DNA of 64,000 bases from Paenibacillus senegalensis JC66 (GTDB lineage: Bacteria > Bacillota > Bacilli > Paenibacillales > NBRC-103111): contig NZ_HE610961.1 of assembly GCF_000285515.1 (NCBI RefSeq), forward strand, positions 425,727-489,726, read 5' to 3'. The notes under the pieces are model-generated. The model worked only from the letters and a program-made list of their open reading frames with translations, did no database searches and had not been told where the DNA came from. Below, in pieces: positions 1-7,633 of the stretch. How positions within the stretch are numbered: the first letter of the stretch is position 1; every line of letters begins with the position of its first letter. A program made the translations under genes and the position numbers.

Positions 1-19
1 ATTGAGGGAGGGAGAGCCT

Positions 20-424
20 ATGAAGACGATCTACTCAACTAAAGTGACCTCCCATGGGGGCCGTGACGGCACCGTCCGCTCCTCGGATGGTTTGCTCGAT
101 TTACAGGTTACCTCCCCTAAGGGAGGACAGCAAGAGGGAACTAATCCGGAGCAGTTGTTTGCAGCGGGATATGCAGCTTGTTTTCACAGTGCTCTGAAGA
201 TGACGGCCAAGAACAAATCCATTGACGCGGATCAGTCTGAAGTGACTGCAGAGGTTGCCCTTCTTGAGAAGGACGGCTTTCAGCTGTCCGTTAAGCTGAT
301 CATCCGCATTCCCGGTGCCAGCCAAGCAGAAGCGAAAGAAATTGCTCAGTTGGCTCATGACACCTGTCCATATTCAAAAGCCATTAAGAATAATATTGAA
401 GTGGATTTGCAGGTGGCAGGTTGA
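20..424 (+). CDS. ohr: organic hydroperoxide resistance protein (OsmC/Ohr family)
   Basis: Thiol peroxidase that reduces organic hydroperoxides in the cytoplasm. The 134-residue product has the usual Ohr length and both redox cysteines in family context: Cys54 in GYAACFHSAL and Cys116 in HDTCPYSKA. The N-terminal segment with TSPKGGQQEGTNPEQLFAAGYAAC is typical of Ohr rather than OsmC. I start at the ATG at 20 because a purine-rich GGGAGGGAGAG lies just before it; a longer reading from the window edge has no support. No OhrR repressor is visible, since the window begins 19 bases upstream, so regulation cannot be judged. Confidence 0.95.
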   Translation: MKTIYSTKVTSHGGRDGTVRSSDGLLDLQVTSPKGGQQEGTNPEQLFAAGYAACFHSALKMTAKNKSIDADQSEVTAEVALLEKDGFQLSVKLIIRIPGASQAEAKEIAQLAHDTCPYSKAIKNNIEVDLQVAG

Positions 425-508
425 CACCAGCTATCCTTTCAAGAACACTTACCGGTAACCCTAAAACTTGAACGGCCTGTTATAGGAGCCAACCGTGCTG
501 CACAACAG

Positions 509-576
509 GTTGCATAATGTGTTGCATAATGTGTTGCGTAATGTATTGCGTAATGTATTGCGTAATGTGTTGCATC
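509..576. repeat. 12-bp tandem repeat, five copies plus a partial
   Basis: Units of the form (G/A)TTGC(A/G)TAATGT begin at 509, 521, 533, 545 and 557, with a partial unit from 569. The unit is a multiple of three, so the plus-strand frame reads a repeated LHNV/LRNV, but there is no ribosome site and no family resemblance. Most likely slippage-derived intergenic DNA. Confidence 0.85.
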
Positions 577-620
577 GTCTTATGGAAAATGAATTAGCGC
601 TGCATCGTCTTTCGCTAAGA

Positions 621-775
621 GGGGCTGTCCAGGAGCCAGTATACACTGACTCTGGACAGTCCCTTCGCGGTTTCACCCCGGTACCGCTCTTTCTATACGG
701 TTTTCCGCATACATTTCGCCCAGGAGCACCCTGCGGCGGTGATTGTATGCGGTTTTTCCGTGAAAATACCCCTCT
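621..775 (+). repeat. dispersed intergenic element, copy A
   Basis: Starts with a strong hairpin (GGGGCTGTCC at 621-630 pairing with GGACAGTCCC at 654-663, with an inner CAGT/ACTG stem), then a TATACGGTTTTCCGCATACA block, a CGGCGG core and a second GTATGCGG block. The reverse complement of 29775-29912 shows the same modules in the same order, so these are two diverged copies in opposite orientation. No coding capacity; the GGGGCTGTCC end resembles insertion-sequence termini, so a non-autonomous transposon relic is one reading. Confidence 0.55.
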
Positions 776-1318
776 TATAAACTCTCCGCATGATGAGCAA
801 TCTCGGGTAATCGCGCCTCAATCCCATAACTTGCTACGAAATTTCGTCTGAAACACTGGCTGCAGATGGCTGCAGGCCCTTAATAGCTTAAAGACCTTGC
901 ATTTGTACGATTTGTCATACAAATCTCGGGCAATCGCACTCCAATCCCATGCAGGCAACAACAGGCAACAAGCCCGTGCAGCCCGCGAACCTTGCGAACC
1001 TTGCTATTTTCATGCTGGAGTTGTGCCTGAGAATTCAATGGCACGACTATTATCGCATACATTTTCCACCGCTTTGTCACCACTATTCTCATACCAAGGT
1101 TATTTCACGCTTTTTTACGCTTTTTTACGCTTTTTCATGTTATTTCTCGCCATTCCACGCTTTTTCTCCGCTGAAAAGATATCCTGCAAAGATAAGATCC
1201 TAGATGAACTAAATCGTGTTGCTCCTTTCCGGGGAGATTAAAATCCAACTCGATTTATACAAAATGCTGAGGGTAAAAATTCACCAACCGAGGAAAGCTA
1301 TTCATGAGGTGAGCATCC

Positions 1319-2221
1319 ATGAAAATATCAGGCGACACTCTCTCGCCGCAAGATATCGAACGACGATACGAGCTGCTTTCCCGAAGAGTCCATTTGAAGC
1401 TCCTGCAGGGAACGCTGACGGACCTGGAGGAAGTGGAATTCCGACAGGTCGACCGCCACTATAAAGAATGGCTCCAGCAGGAAAGAACCCGTAAATTGGC
1501 AGAGTACCGCGAACACCGCTACGGGCGCTTTGGCTCTTTCGCCGGAATTGCCGAACAAATAGATGAATTTCTTTTTTATTATAAATTCCACGTTATTTTT
1601 CTAGGTTTGTTCGTGGTGTTCCTACTGGCAGCTATTCAAAGCTATAATCATTTTCAGCATATGAAGCTGGAAGCCGCGGCTCAACCCAACCCGGACGTGA
1701 CCGTGACACTGGTAGGCGATTTTTCGGATCTGGAGCTCGAGCCCGAGGCCGAGGCCATCCGCGCGGAATTGGCAGCCTATTTGCCTGACTCCTGGCAGCT
1801 TGGGTTTCGCAGCATTTCCATCCCCCTCGACCCTGCTGACGAATATGAGTCGGCTATAGCGAAGCGCGGCGCGCTTGCCCTGTTAAGCCAACACTCTGAT
1901 GTGTATCTGGTGGACTCCCATCACTTCTCGAAGCTGTTGCAGTTAGGCTATGTTCAAGAACTTCAGCCCTGGGACAATTATGGAGTCAATCTAATCAAAG
2001 GGCCGCTTGGCCAAATCGTTTCCTACCCGGCCGAGGAACCGTTAATTGCGGCCATGAGCATTTCCGCCAAGAAGCCGGAAAAGGCGCTTGAATTTATTCA
2101 AGCTTTTGTAACTCCCGAGGTTCAAGCCAGCTATAGCGATCCGGACGTGATCCCCGTGCACAACAATAACGAAACGGCGGAGACCGCGATACCAACTGAA
2201 GCGTCTATTCCAAAGGAATAA
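1319..2221 (+). CDS. membrane-anchored protein of unknown function
   Basis: I do not recognise a characterised family. The 300-residue product has a charged, helical cytoplasmic N-terminus (about 1-85, rich in Arg/Glu), one membrane segment (about 90-110, FHVIFLGLFVVFLLAAIQSY) and a C-terminal extracytoplasmic domain (about 125-285). That domain has fragments reminiscent of periplasmic binding proteins (VTVTLVGDF, YLVDSHHFSKLLQLGYVQEL, KKPEKALEFIQAFVTPEVQ) but no lipobox or complete fold that I can assign. The start is the ATG at 1319, preceded by GAGGTGA. It stands alone, just upstream of the metG promoter and in the same direction. Confidence 0.75.
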   Translation: MKISGDTLSPQDIERRYELLSRRVHLKLLQGTLTDLEEVEFRQVDRHYKEWLQQERTRKLAEYREHRYGRFGSFAGIAEQIDEFLFYYKFHVIFLGLFVVFLLAAIQSYNHFQHMKLEAAAQPNPDVTVTLVGDFSDLELEPEAEAIRAELAAYLPDSWQLGFRSISIPLDPADEYESAIAKRGALALLSQHSDVYLVDSHHFSKLLQLGYVQELQPWDNYGVNLIKGPLGQIVSYPAEEPLIAAMSISAKKPEKALEFIQAFVTPEVQASYSDPDVIPVHNNNETAETAIPTEASIPKE

Positions 2222-2258
2222 TAAGATTATGGATCACCCCAGTACTGGATTACCTCTG

Positions 2259-2287
2259 TTGCACATTTACACCTTATCGGCTATAAT
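2259..2287 (+). promoter_or_regulatory. sigma-A promoter of the metG T-box transcript
   Basis: TTGCAC (2259-2264) and TATAAT (2282-2287) are separated by exactly 17 bases, placing the transcript start at about 2294, at the head of the T-box leader. Confidence 0.75.
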
Positions 2288-2294
2288 CGAAACC

Positions 2295-2690
2295 AACAAG
2301 AAATTCAGTGAAAATTCATACAAATCCAAATGCATGGAAGAGAAAGAGTAGTGAGTCCCTTTTCTTTCGCCAGAGAGCTCCGGTAGCTGAGAAGGAGCAA
2401 AGAAAACTCTCATGAATATGGTCTCTGAGCTGTGCACCGAAACCTGATAGTCTGCCGCATTATTGTGTATTATGGTGATTAATGTGGCATTATTGCTATC
2501 CGGAACTCATTTGCCGGATAACAATAGGACTTCAGGAAGTAGGCTGCAACGGGTGTGCCCGTTATCGCACTAGGGTATAAGCATGCAGTCATGCCGTACC
2601 CGAAGAGGACCTGGCCGTGAGGCTCAGGATAAATTTGGGTGGTACCGCGTGAGTAAGCTCTCGTCCCTTCAGGGATGGGAGTTTTTTTGT
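2295..2690 (+). promoter_or_regulatory. T-box leader of metG
   Basis: tRNA-sensing antitermination leader. The conserved T-box segment reads TTTGGGTGGTACCGCG at about 2634-2649 and is followed by an intrinsic terminator: CTCTCGTCCCT, a two-base loop, AGGGATGGGAG and seven T (about 2658-2688). Stem I features lie upstream: AGTAGT near 2350, CAGAGAGC near 2371 and the partner CTCTGAGC near 2423. The likely specifier is the ATG at 2418-2420 (in GAATATGGT), matching the methionyl synthetase downstream. Uncharged tRNA-Met should stabilise the antiterminator and switch the gene on. Confidence 0.9.
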
Positions 2691-2768
2691 TGTCTGAGCC
2701 CGAACTGCTTAATCGGATTTAGCTGCACACGACTGCTGCACTTTGAAGGACATTTATGGGTTTACCGT

Positions 2769-4439
2769 ATGATTTCACTACAAAAAATATGGATTATTGG
2801 AGGTTGGATGCAGCATGGAGGAGCCTGGCCTTACGCCAACGGTTCACTGCATTTAGGACGAGTGGCCGGCATACTTCCCGGTGACGTACTGGCTAGATAT
2901 CACCGTTTAAAGGGAGATGATGTGCTCTACGTTTCAGGCAGCGACTGCCATGGCACCCCTATTTCTATCCTGGCTTCGCAGGAGAATTTACCGCCTTGGC
3001 AAATTGCTGACCGCTATCATAAGGAATTTGTAGAATGCTTCAACAAGCTGGGTTTCTCCTACGACCTGTACACTAGAACTGATGATCCGCATCATCACTC
3101 GGTAGTGCAGCAGCTTTTTTTACGACTGGTCGAACAAGGAGCCCTGTATTCCAAACAGGTAGAGCAAACCTATTGCGCGGAATGCAATCGCTTTTTGCCG
3201 GACCGTTATGTAGAAGGCACTTGCCCCCATTGCGGTCAGACAGCACGCGGGGATCAATGCGATTACTGCTCCTCTCTTCTGGACCCTCTGGATCTTCAGC
3301 ACAAAACCTGCAAGCTATGCGGACACCCGCCTGAGGTTCGCTATACAGACCACTATTTCCTTGCGTTATCGAAATTTCAGCAACAGCTGGAAGCCTACTT
3401 GAAAGAGGCGACAAATTGGAGAAGCAACGCTCTGGACCTAACGAAAAGATACTTGGCTGAAGGCCTTATGGACAGAGCGGCAACTCGTGATTTGGATTGG
3501 GGAGTAGACGTCCCGCTGCCGGGATATGAAGGGAAGAAAATCTATGTTTGGATTGAAGCAGTAAGCGGTTATTTGTCAGCCAGCATGAAGTGGGCGGAGG
3601 AAACGGGAAAGGATTGGAAACCCTACTGGGAAGAGGATTCCAAATCCTATTATGTGCATGGTAAAGATAACATCCCTTTTCACAGTCTGATCTTGCCCTG
3701 CTTGCTGATGGGAAGCGGAATCTCGCCACGTCTGCCGGATCAAATCATTTCGAGCGAATATTTGACGCTAGAAGGCAAAAAGTTCTCTACCAGCCGCAAT
3801 TGGGCTGTATGGGTCCCCTATTTGCTGGAACGATATCACCCCGACACCATCCGCTATTTTCTAATTATGAATGGGCCGGAGAATCGGGATACCGATTTTT
3901 CCTGGAGAGAATTTATATACAGCCACAATAGCGAGCTTCTCGGGGCATTTGGCAATTTTGCCAATCGCTCTCTGGTATTTATAGACAAGTTTTTGCAGGG
4001 GGAGGTTCCTCAGGGAACAACGGATGCCCGAATCAAGGAACTGCTGAAGGAATTATATAAGGAGGCCGGCGTTTATCTCGAAGCCGGCAAGCTGAAAACG
4101 GCTCTGGAATGTATCTTTTCGTTTATTCGCGGAGCCAACAAATACTTTGACGAGCAAAAGCCCTGGATTCAGCTGAAAGAACAAAAGGCCGATTGCGAGT
4201 CCACACTCTACACTTGCGTGCAAATCATAGCTAATTTAGTTAACCTGCTAACCCCTTTTCTGCCCTTTTCCTGCCGCCGGCTGCAATCTTTCTTCCAGCT
4301 TCAAGATACGGACCTTTACTGGAGCTATATCGAGCTCGCTCCCGGCAGCCAGCTGAACAAACCGGAAGCGTTATTTGAGCGAATCGATGTCAGCCGGATT
4401 CAGGAAGAGGTCGCTCGCCTTTATGACCAGGCCAACTAA
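2769..4439 (+). CDS. metG: methionyl-tRNA synthetase, type 2 (no C-terminal tRNA-binding domain)
   Basis: Charges tRNA-Met with methionine in the cytoplasm. PYANGSLHLGR (about 21-31) is the HIGH region and KFSTSR (about 338-343) the KMSKS region. Four CxxC pairs between about 140 and 180 form the double zinc knuckle. At 556 residues it ends after the anticodon-binding helices and lacks the C-terminal domain of the common bacterial enzyme; it resembles the MetRS2 form found as an extra enzyme in some Bacillus and Streptococcus. The start is uncertain. ATG 2769 keeps the first Rossmann strand (KIWIIGG) but has a poorly placed GAAGGA; ATG 2808 has GGAGG four bases upstream but would remove that strand. 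Relative to the family, six residues (WMQHGG) seem inserted between IIGG and AWPYANG. It is controlled by the upstream T-box. Confidence 0.88.
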   Translation: MISLQKIWIIGGWMQHGGAWPYANGSLHLGRVAGILPGDVLARYHRLKGDDVLYVSGSDCHGTPISILASQENLPPWQIADRYHKEFVECFNKLGFSYDLYTRTDDPHHHSVVQQLFLRLVEQGALYSKQVEQTYCAECNRFLPDRYVEGTCPHCGQTARGDQCDYCSSLLDPLDLQHKTCKLCGHPPEVRYTDHYFLALSKFQQQLEAYLKEATNWRSNALDLTKRYLAEGLMDRAATRDLDWGVDVPLPGYEGKKIYVWIEAVSGYLSASMKWAEETGKDWKPYWEEDSKSYYVHGKDNIPFHSLILPCLLMGSGISPRLPDQIISSEYLTLEGKKFSTSRNWAVWVPYLLERYHPDTIRYFLIMNGPENRDTDFSWREFIYSHNSELLGAFGNFANRSLVFIDKFLQGEVPQGTTDARIKELLKELYKEAGVYLEAGKLKTALECIFSFIRGANKYFDEQKPWIQLKEQKADCESTLYTCVQIIANLVNLLTPFLPFSCRRLQSFFQLQDTDLYWSYIELAPGSQLNKPEALFERIDVSRIQEEVARLYDQAN

Positions 4440-4496
4440 TACTCAGCAAACCATAAGGAAGCTTAATTGTGCAAAGCAAAGGGCTTGTTCGAAAGC

Positions 4497-5114
4497 TCAC
4501 TCTGCCTGCTGCTGCAGGATGGATCCTTTCCAATCGGCGATTTCTTGCAGCAGCCGGCTGCCCTCTTCTTGGTAGCGGCGGACCGTTTCCTCTTCTTTGA
4601 CAGCCGGAAGGTTAATCTTCACGGTAAGCCAGGCCGATTGCACGGCAGCATCCACCATTATTGCTGCTATTCCGAGATCGGACAGCACATTCCGGTTAGC
4701 CTTAGCAGCTATACGGTCGAGCGCTGCCATCAAACCGTGACCTAGCTTCATTAAGCGGAAAGGAACGTCCGCCGCCTGCCTGGCCGCTTTTCTCAAGGCG
4801 GTGGAGCGCAGGCTCTTTTCCTCCTCTGTCGCTTTAGGTAAACTTAATGCCTGCATATACTCGGCGAACGCTTCGATATCTTTAACGAAAATTTGTTCAA
4901 ATTCCGAGATAGCCGCTTCCATCTCTTCAGCCACATGCACCATTTGATCCGCAACTTCTTTGAACTTCTCGCCTGTAGTCAAATTTGCAACCATGCTACC
5001 CATAGAAGCCCCCAGAGCTGCGGCCACAGCCGCAACGCTGCCTCCTCCCGGAGTTGGGGAAGCGGAGCTTGCCTCTTTCAAGAAGGAGGTTAAAGTCTGA
5101 TTGAAACCGCTCAT
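4497..5114 (-). CDS. fchA: cyclodeaminase/cyclohydrolase family protein (FchA-like)
   Basis: Predicted to act on folate one-carbon carriers, either hydrolysing 5,10-methenyl-THF or deaminating formimino-THF. The 205-residue all-alpha product has the family signature near the N-terminus (about 20-34, ASPTPGGGSVAAVAAALG) and the usual stand-alone domain length. It lies 71 bp downstream of folD on the same strand and so probably in the transcript governed by the ZTP riboswitch at 6188-6270. Pairing with a folate dehydrogenase/cyclohydrolase fits a one-carbon role. A ribosome site (AAAGGATGATC) precedes the ATG at 5114. Which of the two reactions it performs cannot be told from sequence. Confidence 0.88.
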   Translation of the reverse strand: MSGFNQTLTSFLKEASSASPTPGGGSVAAVAAALGASMGSMVANLTTGEKFKEVADQMVHVAEEMEAAISEFEQIFVKDIEAFAEYMQALSLPKATEEEKSLRSTALRKAARQAADVPFRLMKLGHGLMAALDRIAAKANRNVLSDLGIAAIMVDAAVQSAWLTVKINLPAVKEEETVRRYQEEGSRLLQEIADWKGSILQQQAE

Positions 5115-5185
5115 TTCCGATCATCCTTTCTTTGAGACAATTCATATATCCCACATCCTTGTAATGCATGGAGATATAGACCCAA

Positions 5186-5983
5186 TTATGCAAAATGCCC
5201 GGTTATTTGCCATTTCACAGCTTTCAGCAAGTTTTCGAATAGGATAACGGTTGTCAGCGTCCCTACTCCACCCGGTACAGGCGTTACCGCTTTGGCCTGC
5301 TCATAGGCCGCCGGATCTACGTCTCCTGTAATCCCGCTCCCGTCAGCCATCTCGCTGATCCCCGCATCCACAATGACAAGCTCCTCATGAATCCCATCAA
5401 CGGTCACCAGGCCTGCTTTGCCTGCTGCGGTAATTAAAATATCCGCCTGTGCAATATGGGAAGCGATATCCTTGGTGTGAGAATGACAGACCGTCAGCGT
5501 AGCATTTTCTCTAAGCAGCATCTGCATGAGGGGACGGCCAACGGTTTCCCCTCTTCCGATCAGCACAACGTGCTTTCCCCGCAGCGGAAATCCGAAATGA
5601 TGCAAGATGCGAATGCAGGACTGCGGTGTCGCCGGGTACAGTCCCTGGGTACCTGTAAAGCAAGCCAATTGATTGGCTGGAGTCAGGCCGTCAACATCTT
5701 TGCCCGGAGCTATTGCCTCTTGCAGCTTGCCGGCTCGAATCGATGCAGGCATTGGCAGTTCCAGCATAATTCCATGAATAGAAGAATCCGCGTTTGCCTT
5801 CTCAATCTCGGTCAATAGTTCCGCTTCTGTTACATCCGGCTCAAACGTTTTAAGAAGGAATGCCACTCCGAGCTTACGGGCGAACCGCTCCTTCGATTGG
5901 GCGTAATATTCGGACGCCTGATCCCCCTTCACCAGAAAGGCACACAGCGTCGGCTCCACCTGCTTTTCTTTCCACGCTTTCAC
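5186..5983 (-). CDS. folD: FolD, methylene-THF dehydrogenase/cyclohydrolase, N-terminally interrupted
   Basis: Bifunctional enzyme interconverting 5,10-methylene-THF and 10-formyl-THF with NADP. Visible features are YYAQSKERFARKLGV with the catalytic lysine, IMLELPMP, KDVDGLTPANQ, the dinucleotide-binding VLIGRGETVGRP and the C-terminal TPVPGGVGTLTTVILFENLL. From the only remaining start, GTG 5983, the product is 265 residues, about 20 short of normal. The missing N-terminus is present upstream in the same frame (6046-5993) but is cut off by a TAA at 5992-5990. No good ribosome site precedes GTG 5983, so the enzyme may be made poorly by reinitiation, be inactive, or the stop may be a sequencing error. 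It sits between the ZTP riboswitch and fchA. Confidence 0.85.
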   Translation of the reverse strand: MKAWKEKQVEPTLCAFLVKGDQASEYYAQSKERFARKLGVAFLLKTFEPDVTEAELLTEIEKANADSSIHGIMLELPMPASIRAGKLQEAIAPGKDVDGLTPANQLACFTGTQGLYPATPQSCIRILHHFGFPLRGKHVVLIGRGETVGRPLMQMLLRENATLTVCHSHTKDIASHIAQADILITAAGKAGLVTVDGIHEELVIVDAGISEMADGSGITGDVDPAAYEQAKAVTPVPGGVGTLTTVILFENLLKAVKWQITGHFA

Positions 5984-5989
5984 TTCTGT

Positions 5990-6046
5990 TTAAATTGATT
6001 CCGTAAGCTGACTGGCCAACTCCTTAGTCTTTAACAGCTTTTCCAT
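5990..6046 (-). pseudogene. severed first 18 codons of folD ending in an ochre stop
   Basis: Reading from ATG 6046, preceded by the strong site GGGAGGCGG, gives MEKLLKTKELASQLTESI followed by TAA and then, in the same frame, TEVKAWKEKQVEPTLCAFLV of folD. The joined sequence aligns with ordinary FolD N-termini and would restore a 286-residue protein. A single substitution (for example AAA or CAA to TAA) explains it; an indel would not, because the frame is kept on both sides. Confidence 0.85.
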
Positions 6047-6150
6047 TTTAACCGCCTCCCATTGCTGCGCCAAAGCCTAGTTGGGTTTGGTTCTGTCGTG
6101 TTTTCCAGCTATGACTTGTGCACAGCCATATCTTTTGCTTGCAACAAAAC

Positions 6151-6180
6151 AAAAAAAGCATCCGGAAGGCTAACCTTCCG
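6151..6180 (-). terminator. intrinsic terminator, expression platform of the folD ZTP riboswitch
   Basis: On the minus strand CGGAAGG pairs with CCTTCCG around TTAG, a short GATGC follows, then seven T. It lies between the aptamer and the folD start, so it should act as the ligand-controlled switch. Confidence 0.85.
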
Positions 6181-6187
6181 AATACTT

Positions 6188-6270
6188 GTGCCCAGGCGTA
6201 CGGCTATTGTTCCATGTGCTCCCCCGTGGTTCCCCACGCTCCGCCAGTTACACATGGCTTTCCATCTAGC
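6188..6270 (-). promoter_or_regulatory. ZTP (pfl) riboswitch aptamer upstream of folD
   Basis: Minus strand shows the diagnostic pieces in order: AACTGGCG, the CGTGG-GGAA-CCACG hairpin, GGGGGAGCA, and CCGTACGCCTGGGCA. The outer P1 helix pairs CCATGTG with CACATGG. This class senses ZTP/ZMP, alarmones of 10-formyl-THF shortage, and commonly turns on purine and one-carbon genes. Here it precedes folD and fchA, the expected kind of target. Confidence 0.93.
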
Positions 6271-6433
6271 GTTATTGTAACACAGCTGTTCAAGGATAGA
6301 AAAGAAAATTTACAGACAGCATCTCTAATCGCCTGAATGTTTTCTGCTTATAGTTCGATATATTCATTTTCTCCATTGCTTGATCAGCAAGCGCACTGTT
6401 AAACTTTGTGCAAAACGGGATAGGAGTGGGACC

Positions 6434-7312
6434 GTGATTGAAGTGACAACCGAACTTGTACGCCAGTTAATCGCCAGCCAGTTTCCCCGGTGGAGCCATC
6501 TAACCGTGAAACCCGTTGAAAAAAGCGGACATGATAACCGCACTTATCGGCTGGGCGAGGAAATGTCCGTTCGCCTGCCAAGTCACGAGCGTTATGCTTC
6601 TGCAGTGGAGAAAGAGATCAAATGGCTTCCGGTTTTCAAACCGCAGCTATCACTTCCAATACCCGTCCCTATCGCAAAAGGCGAGCCCACGAAAGACTAC
6701 CCGCTTCCCTGGTCAATCAGTCAATGGCTTGAAGGTGACACGGTCACGCATTCCAATATACGCGATATGACCGAATTCGCTGAAGATCTTGCAGCATTCC
6801 TTAAGGAGCTCGAAGCGATCGATGCAAGCCAAGGTGTACCTGCAGGCGCCCAAAATTTCCACCGTGGGGGTGACCTCACCATCTATGAAGAGGATACCCG
6901 ATCCGTACTTGCCAAAATTACCCGCACCCATGATACAAAACTATTGACCGAAATATGGGAGCTTGCCCTCGCCACAAAATATTCCGCTGCACCCGTCTGG
7001 GTACATGGCGACATCGCCGTTGGAAACCTCCTCGCAAAAAATGGGAGGCTGAGCAGTGTCATTGATTTCGGTACAATGGGCGTCGGCGACCCTTCCAGCG
7101 ACCTGGTGATCGCGTGGAACTTCTTAGATAGCAGAAGTCGCATCACTTTTTTTGACCGTATGGGTTTTGGAGAAGACACGATTAATCGTGCGCGGGGCTG
7201 GGCTTTGTGGAAAGCGCTGATCTCATACGATTGGAATAAAAAAGGATCCGAACTGTCGGAATGGGGCAGACGTGTGATTGCAGCTATAGTTGATGAATAT
7301 AAGAGAAAATAG
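6434..7312 (+). CDS. aminoglycoside phosphotransferase-like kinase
   Basis: Small-molecule kinase of the APH/choline-kinase fold; substrate unknown. The 292-residue product carries the Brenner-type catalytic motif HGDIAVGNLL (about 212-221) and the metal-binding IDFGTMGVGDP (about 230-240), with an N-terminal ATP-binding lobe beginning VKPVEKSGHDNRTYRL. I choose GTG 6434 because TAGGAGTGG lies eight bases ahead, while the longer reading from 6380 has no ribosome site. It is monocistronic between the folD riboswitch, which points away from it, and the convergent ileS. Resistance cannot be inferred from the fold alone; many Paenibacillus homologues are orphans. Confidence 0.85.
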   Translation: MIEVTTELVRQLIASQFPRWSHLTVKPVEKSGHDNRTYRLGEEMSVRLPSHERYASAVEKEIKWLPVFKPQLSLPIPVPIAKGEPTKDYPLPWSISQWLEGDTVTHSNIRDMTEFAEDLAAFLKELEAIDASQGVPAGAQNFHRGGDLTIYEEDTRSVLAKITRTHDTKLLTEIWELALATKYSAAPVWVHGDIAVGNLLAKNGRLSSVIDFGTMGVGDPSSDLVIAWNFLDSRSRITFFDRMGFGEDTINRARGWALWKALISYDWNKKGSELSEWGRRVIAAIVDEYKRK

Positions 7313-7633
7313 GAGTTATTGGACAGTCCTTGTTGCCCTTACTTGCTTCCCTTTTTCTTAACTACCTGCAAAGGCTGGATAAGTTTAACTAAAGAAAGGT
7401 AAGCTTCAAAATAAAATGTGAAAGGATTCGGTCAACGCTATCCGCAGGAAAACGGCTTAGGGAGCATGTGCCGCGAAGCGGTCGCCTTTGTTTCCGGATT
7501 TCCACTCTGCTTGCCTGTTCATTAAAGAATTCTGGAACTCAAAGTTTTCGTAAGAAAACTCGCTTCGTAAGCACGGAAGAACCTTTCACATGACTTTTCT
7601 AGTCGCTTGATTGATTAGTTCAAACTATATAGA
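7313..7633. other. 321-bp gap between convergent genes with dispersed and inverted repeats
   Basis: No gene seen. 7386-7475 is an imperfect copy of 18717-18806. An inverted repeat ATGTGAAAGG (7415-7424) / CCTTTCACAT (7583-7592) brackets most of the gap. TTATTGGACAGTCC at 7316-7329 resembles the hairpin arm of the element at 29885-29911. Confidence 0.6.
7386..7475 (+). repeat. dispersed ~85-bp repeat, copy 1
   Basis: Shares AACTAAAGA.AGG.AAGCTTCA, ATAAA, GGT.AACGCT and GGCTT.GGGAGCA.GTG in order and spacing with 18717-18806. No coding function evident. Confidence 0.6.

Larger units (their letters stand above)
425..1318. other. 894-bp gap without a convincing gene; repeat-rich
   Basis: No reading frame here has both a ribosome site and a recognisable protein. 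It holds a 12-bp tandem repeat (509-576), a long hairpin opening a dispersed element (621-775), a 33-bp imperfect direct repeat (about 796-828 and 916-949, sharing AATCTCGGG.AATCGC and CAATCCCAT), and three copies of ACGCTTTTTT (1107-1135). Short frames across it encode low-complexity peptides only. Confidence 0.7.

Noticed and set aside
509-576. Possible CRISPR array or coding repeat
   Set aside because: 12-bp units are contiguous without spacers, and the peptide LHNV/LRNV is a by-product of unit length.
2583-2768. Extension of the metG frame upstream to 2583
   Set aside because: This stretch is the T-box antiterminator/terminator and leader; coding there is incompatible with the RNA element.
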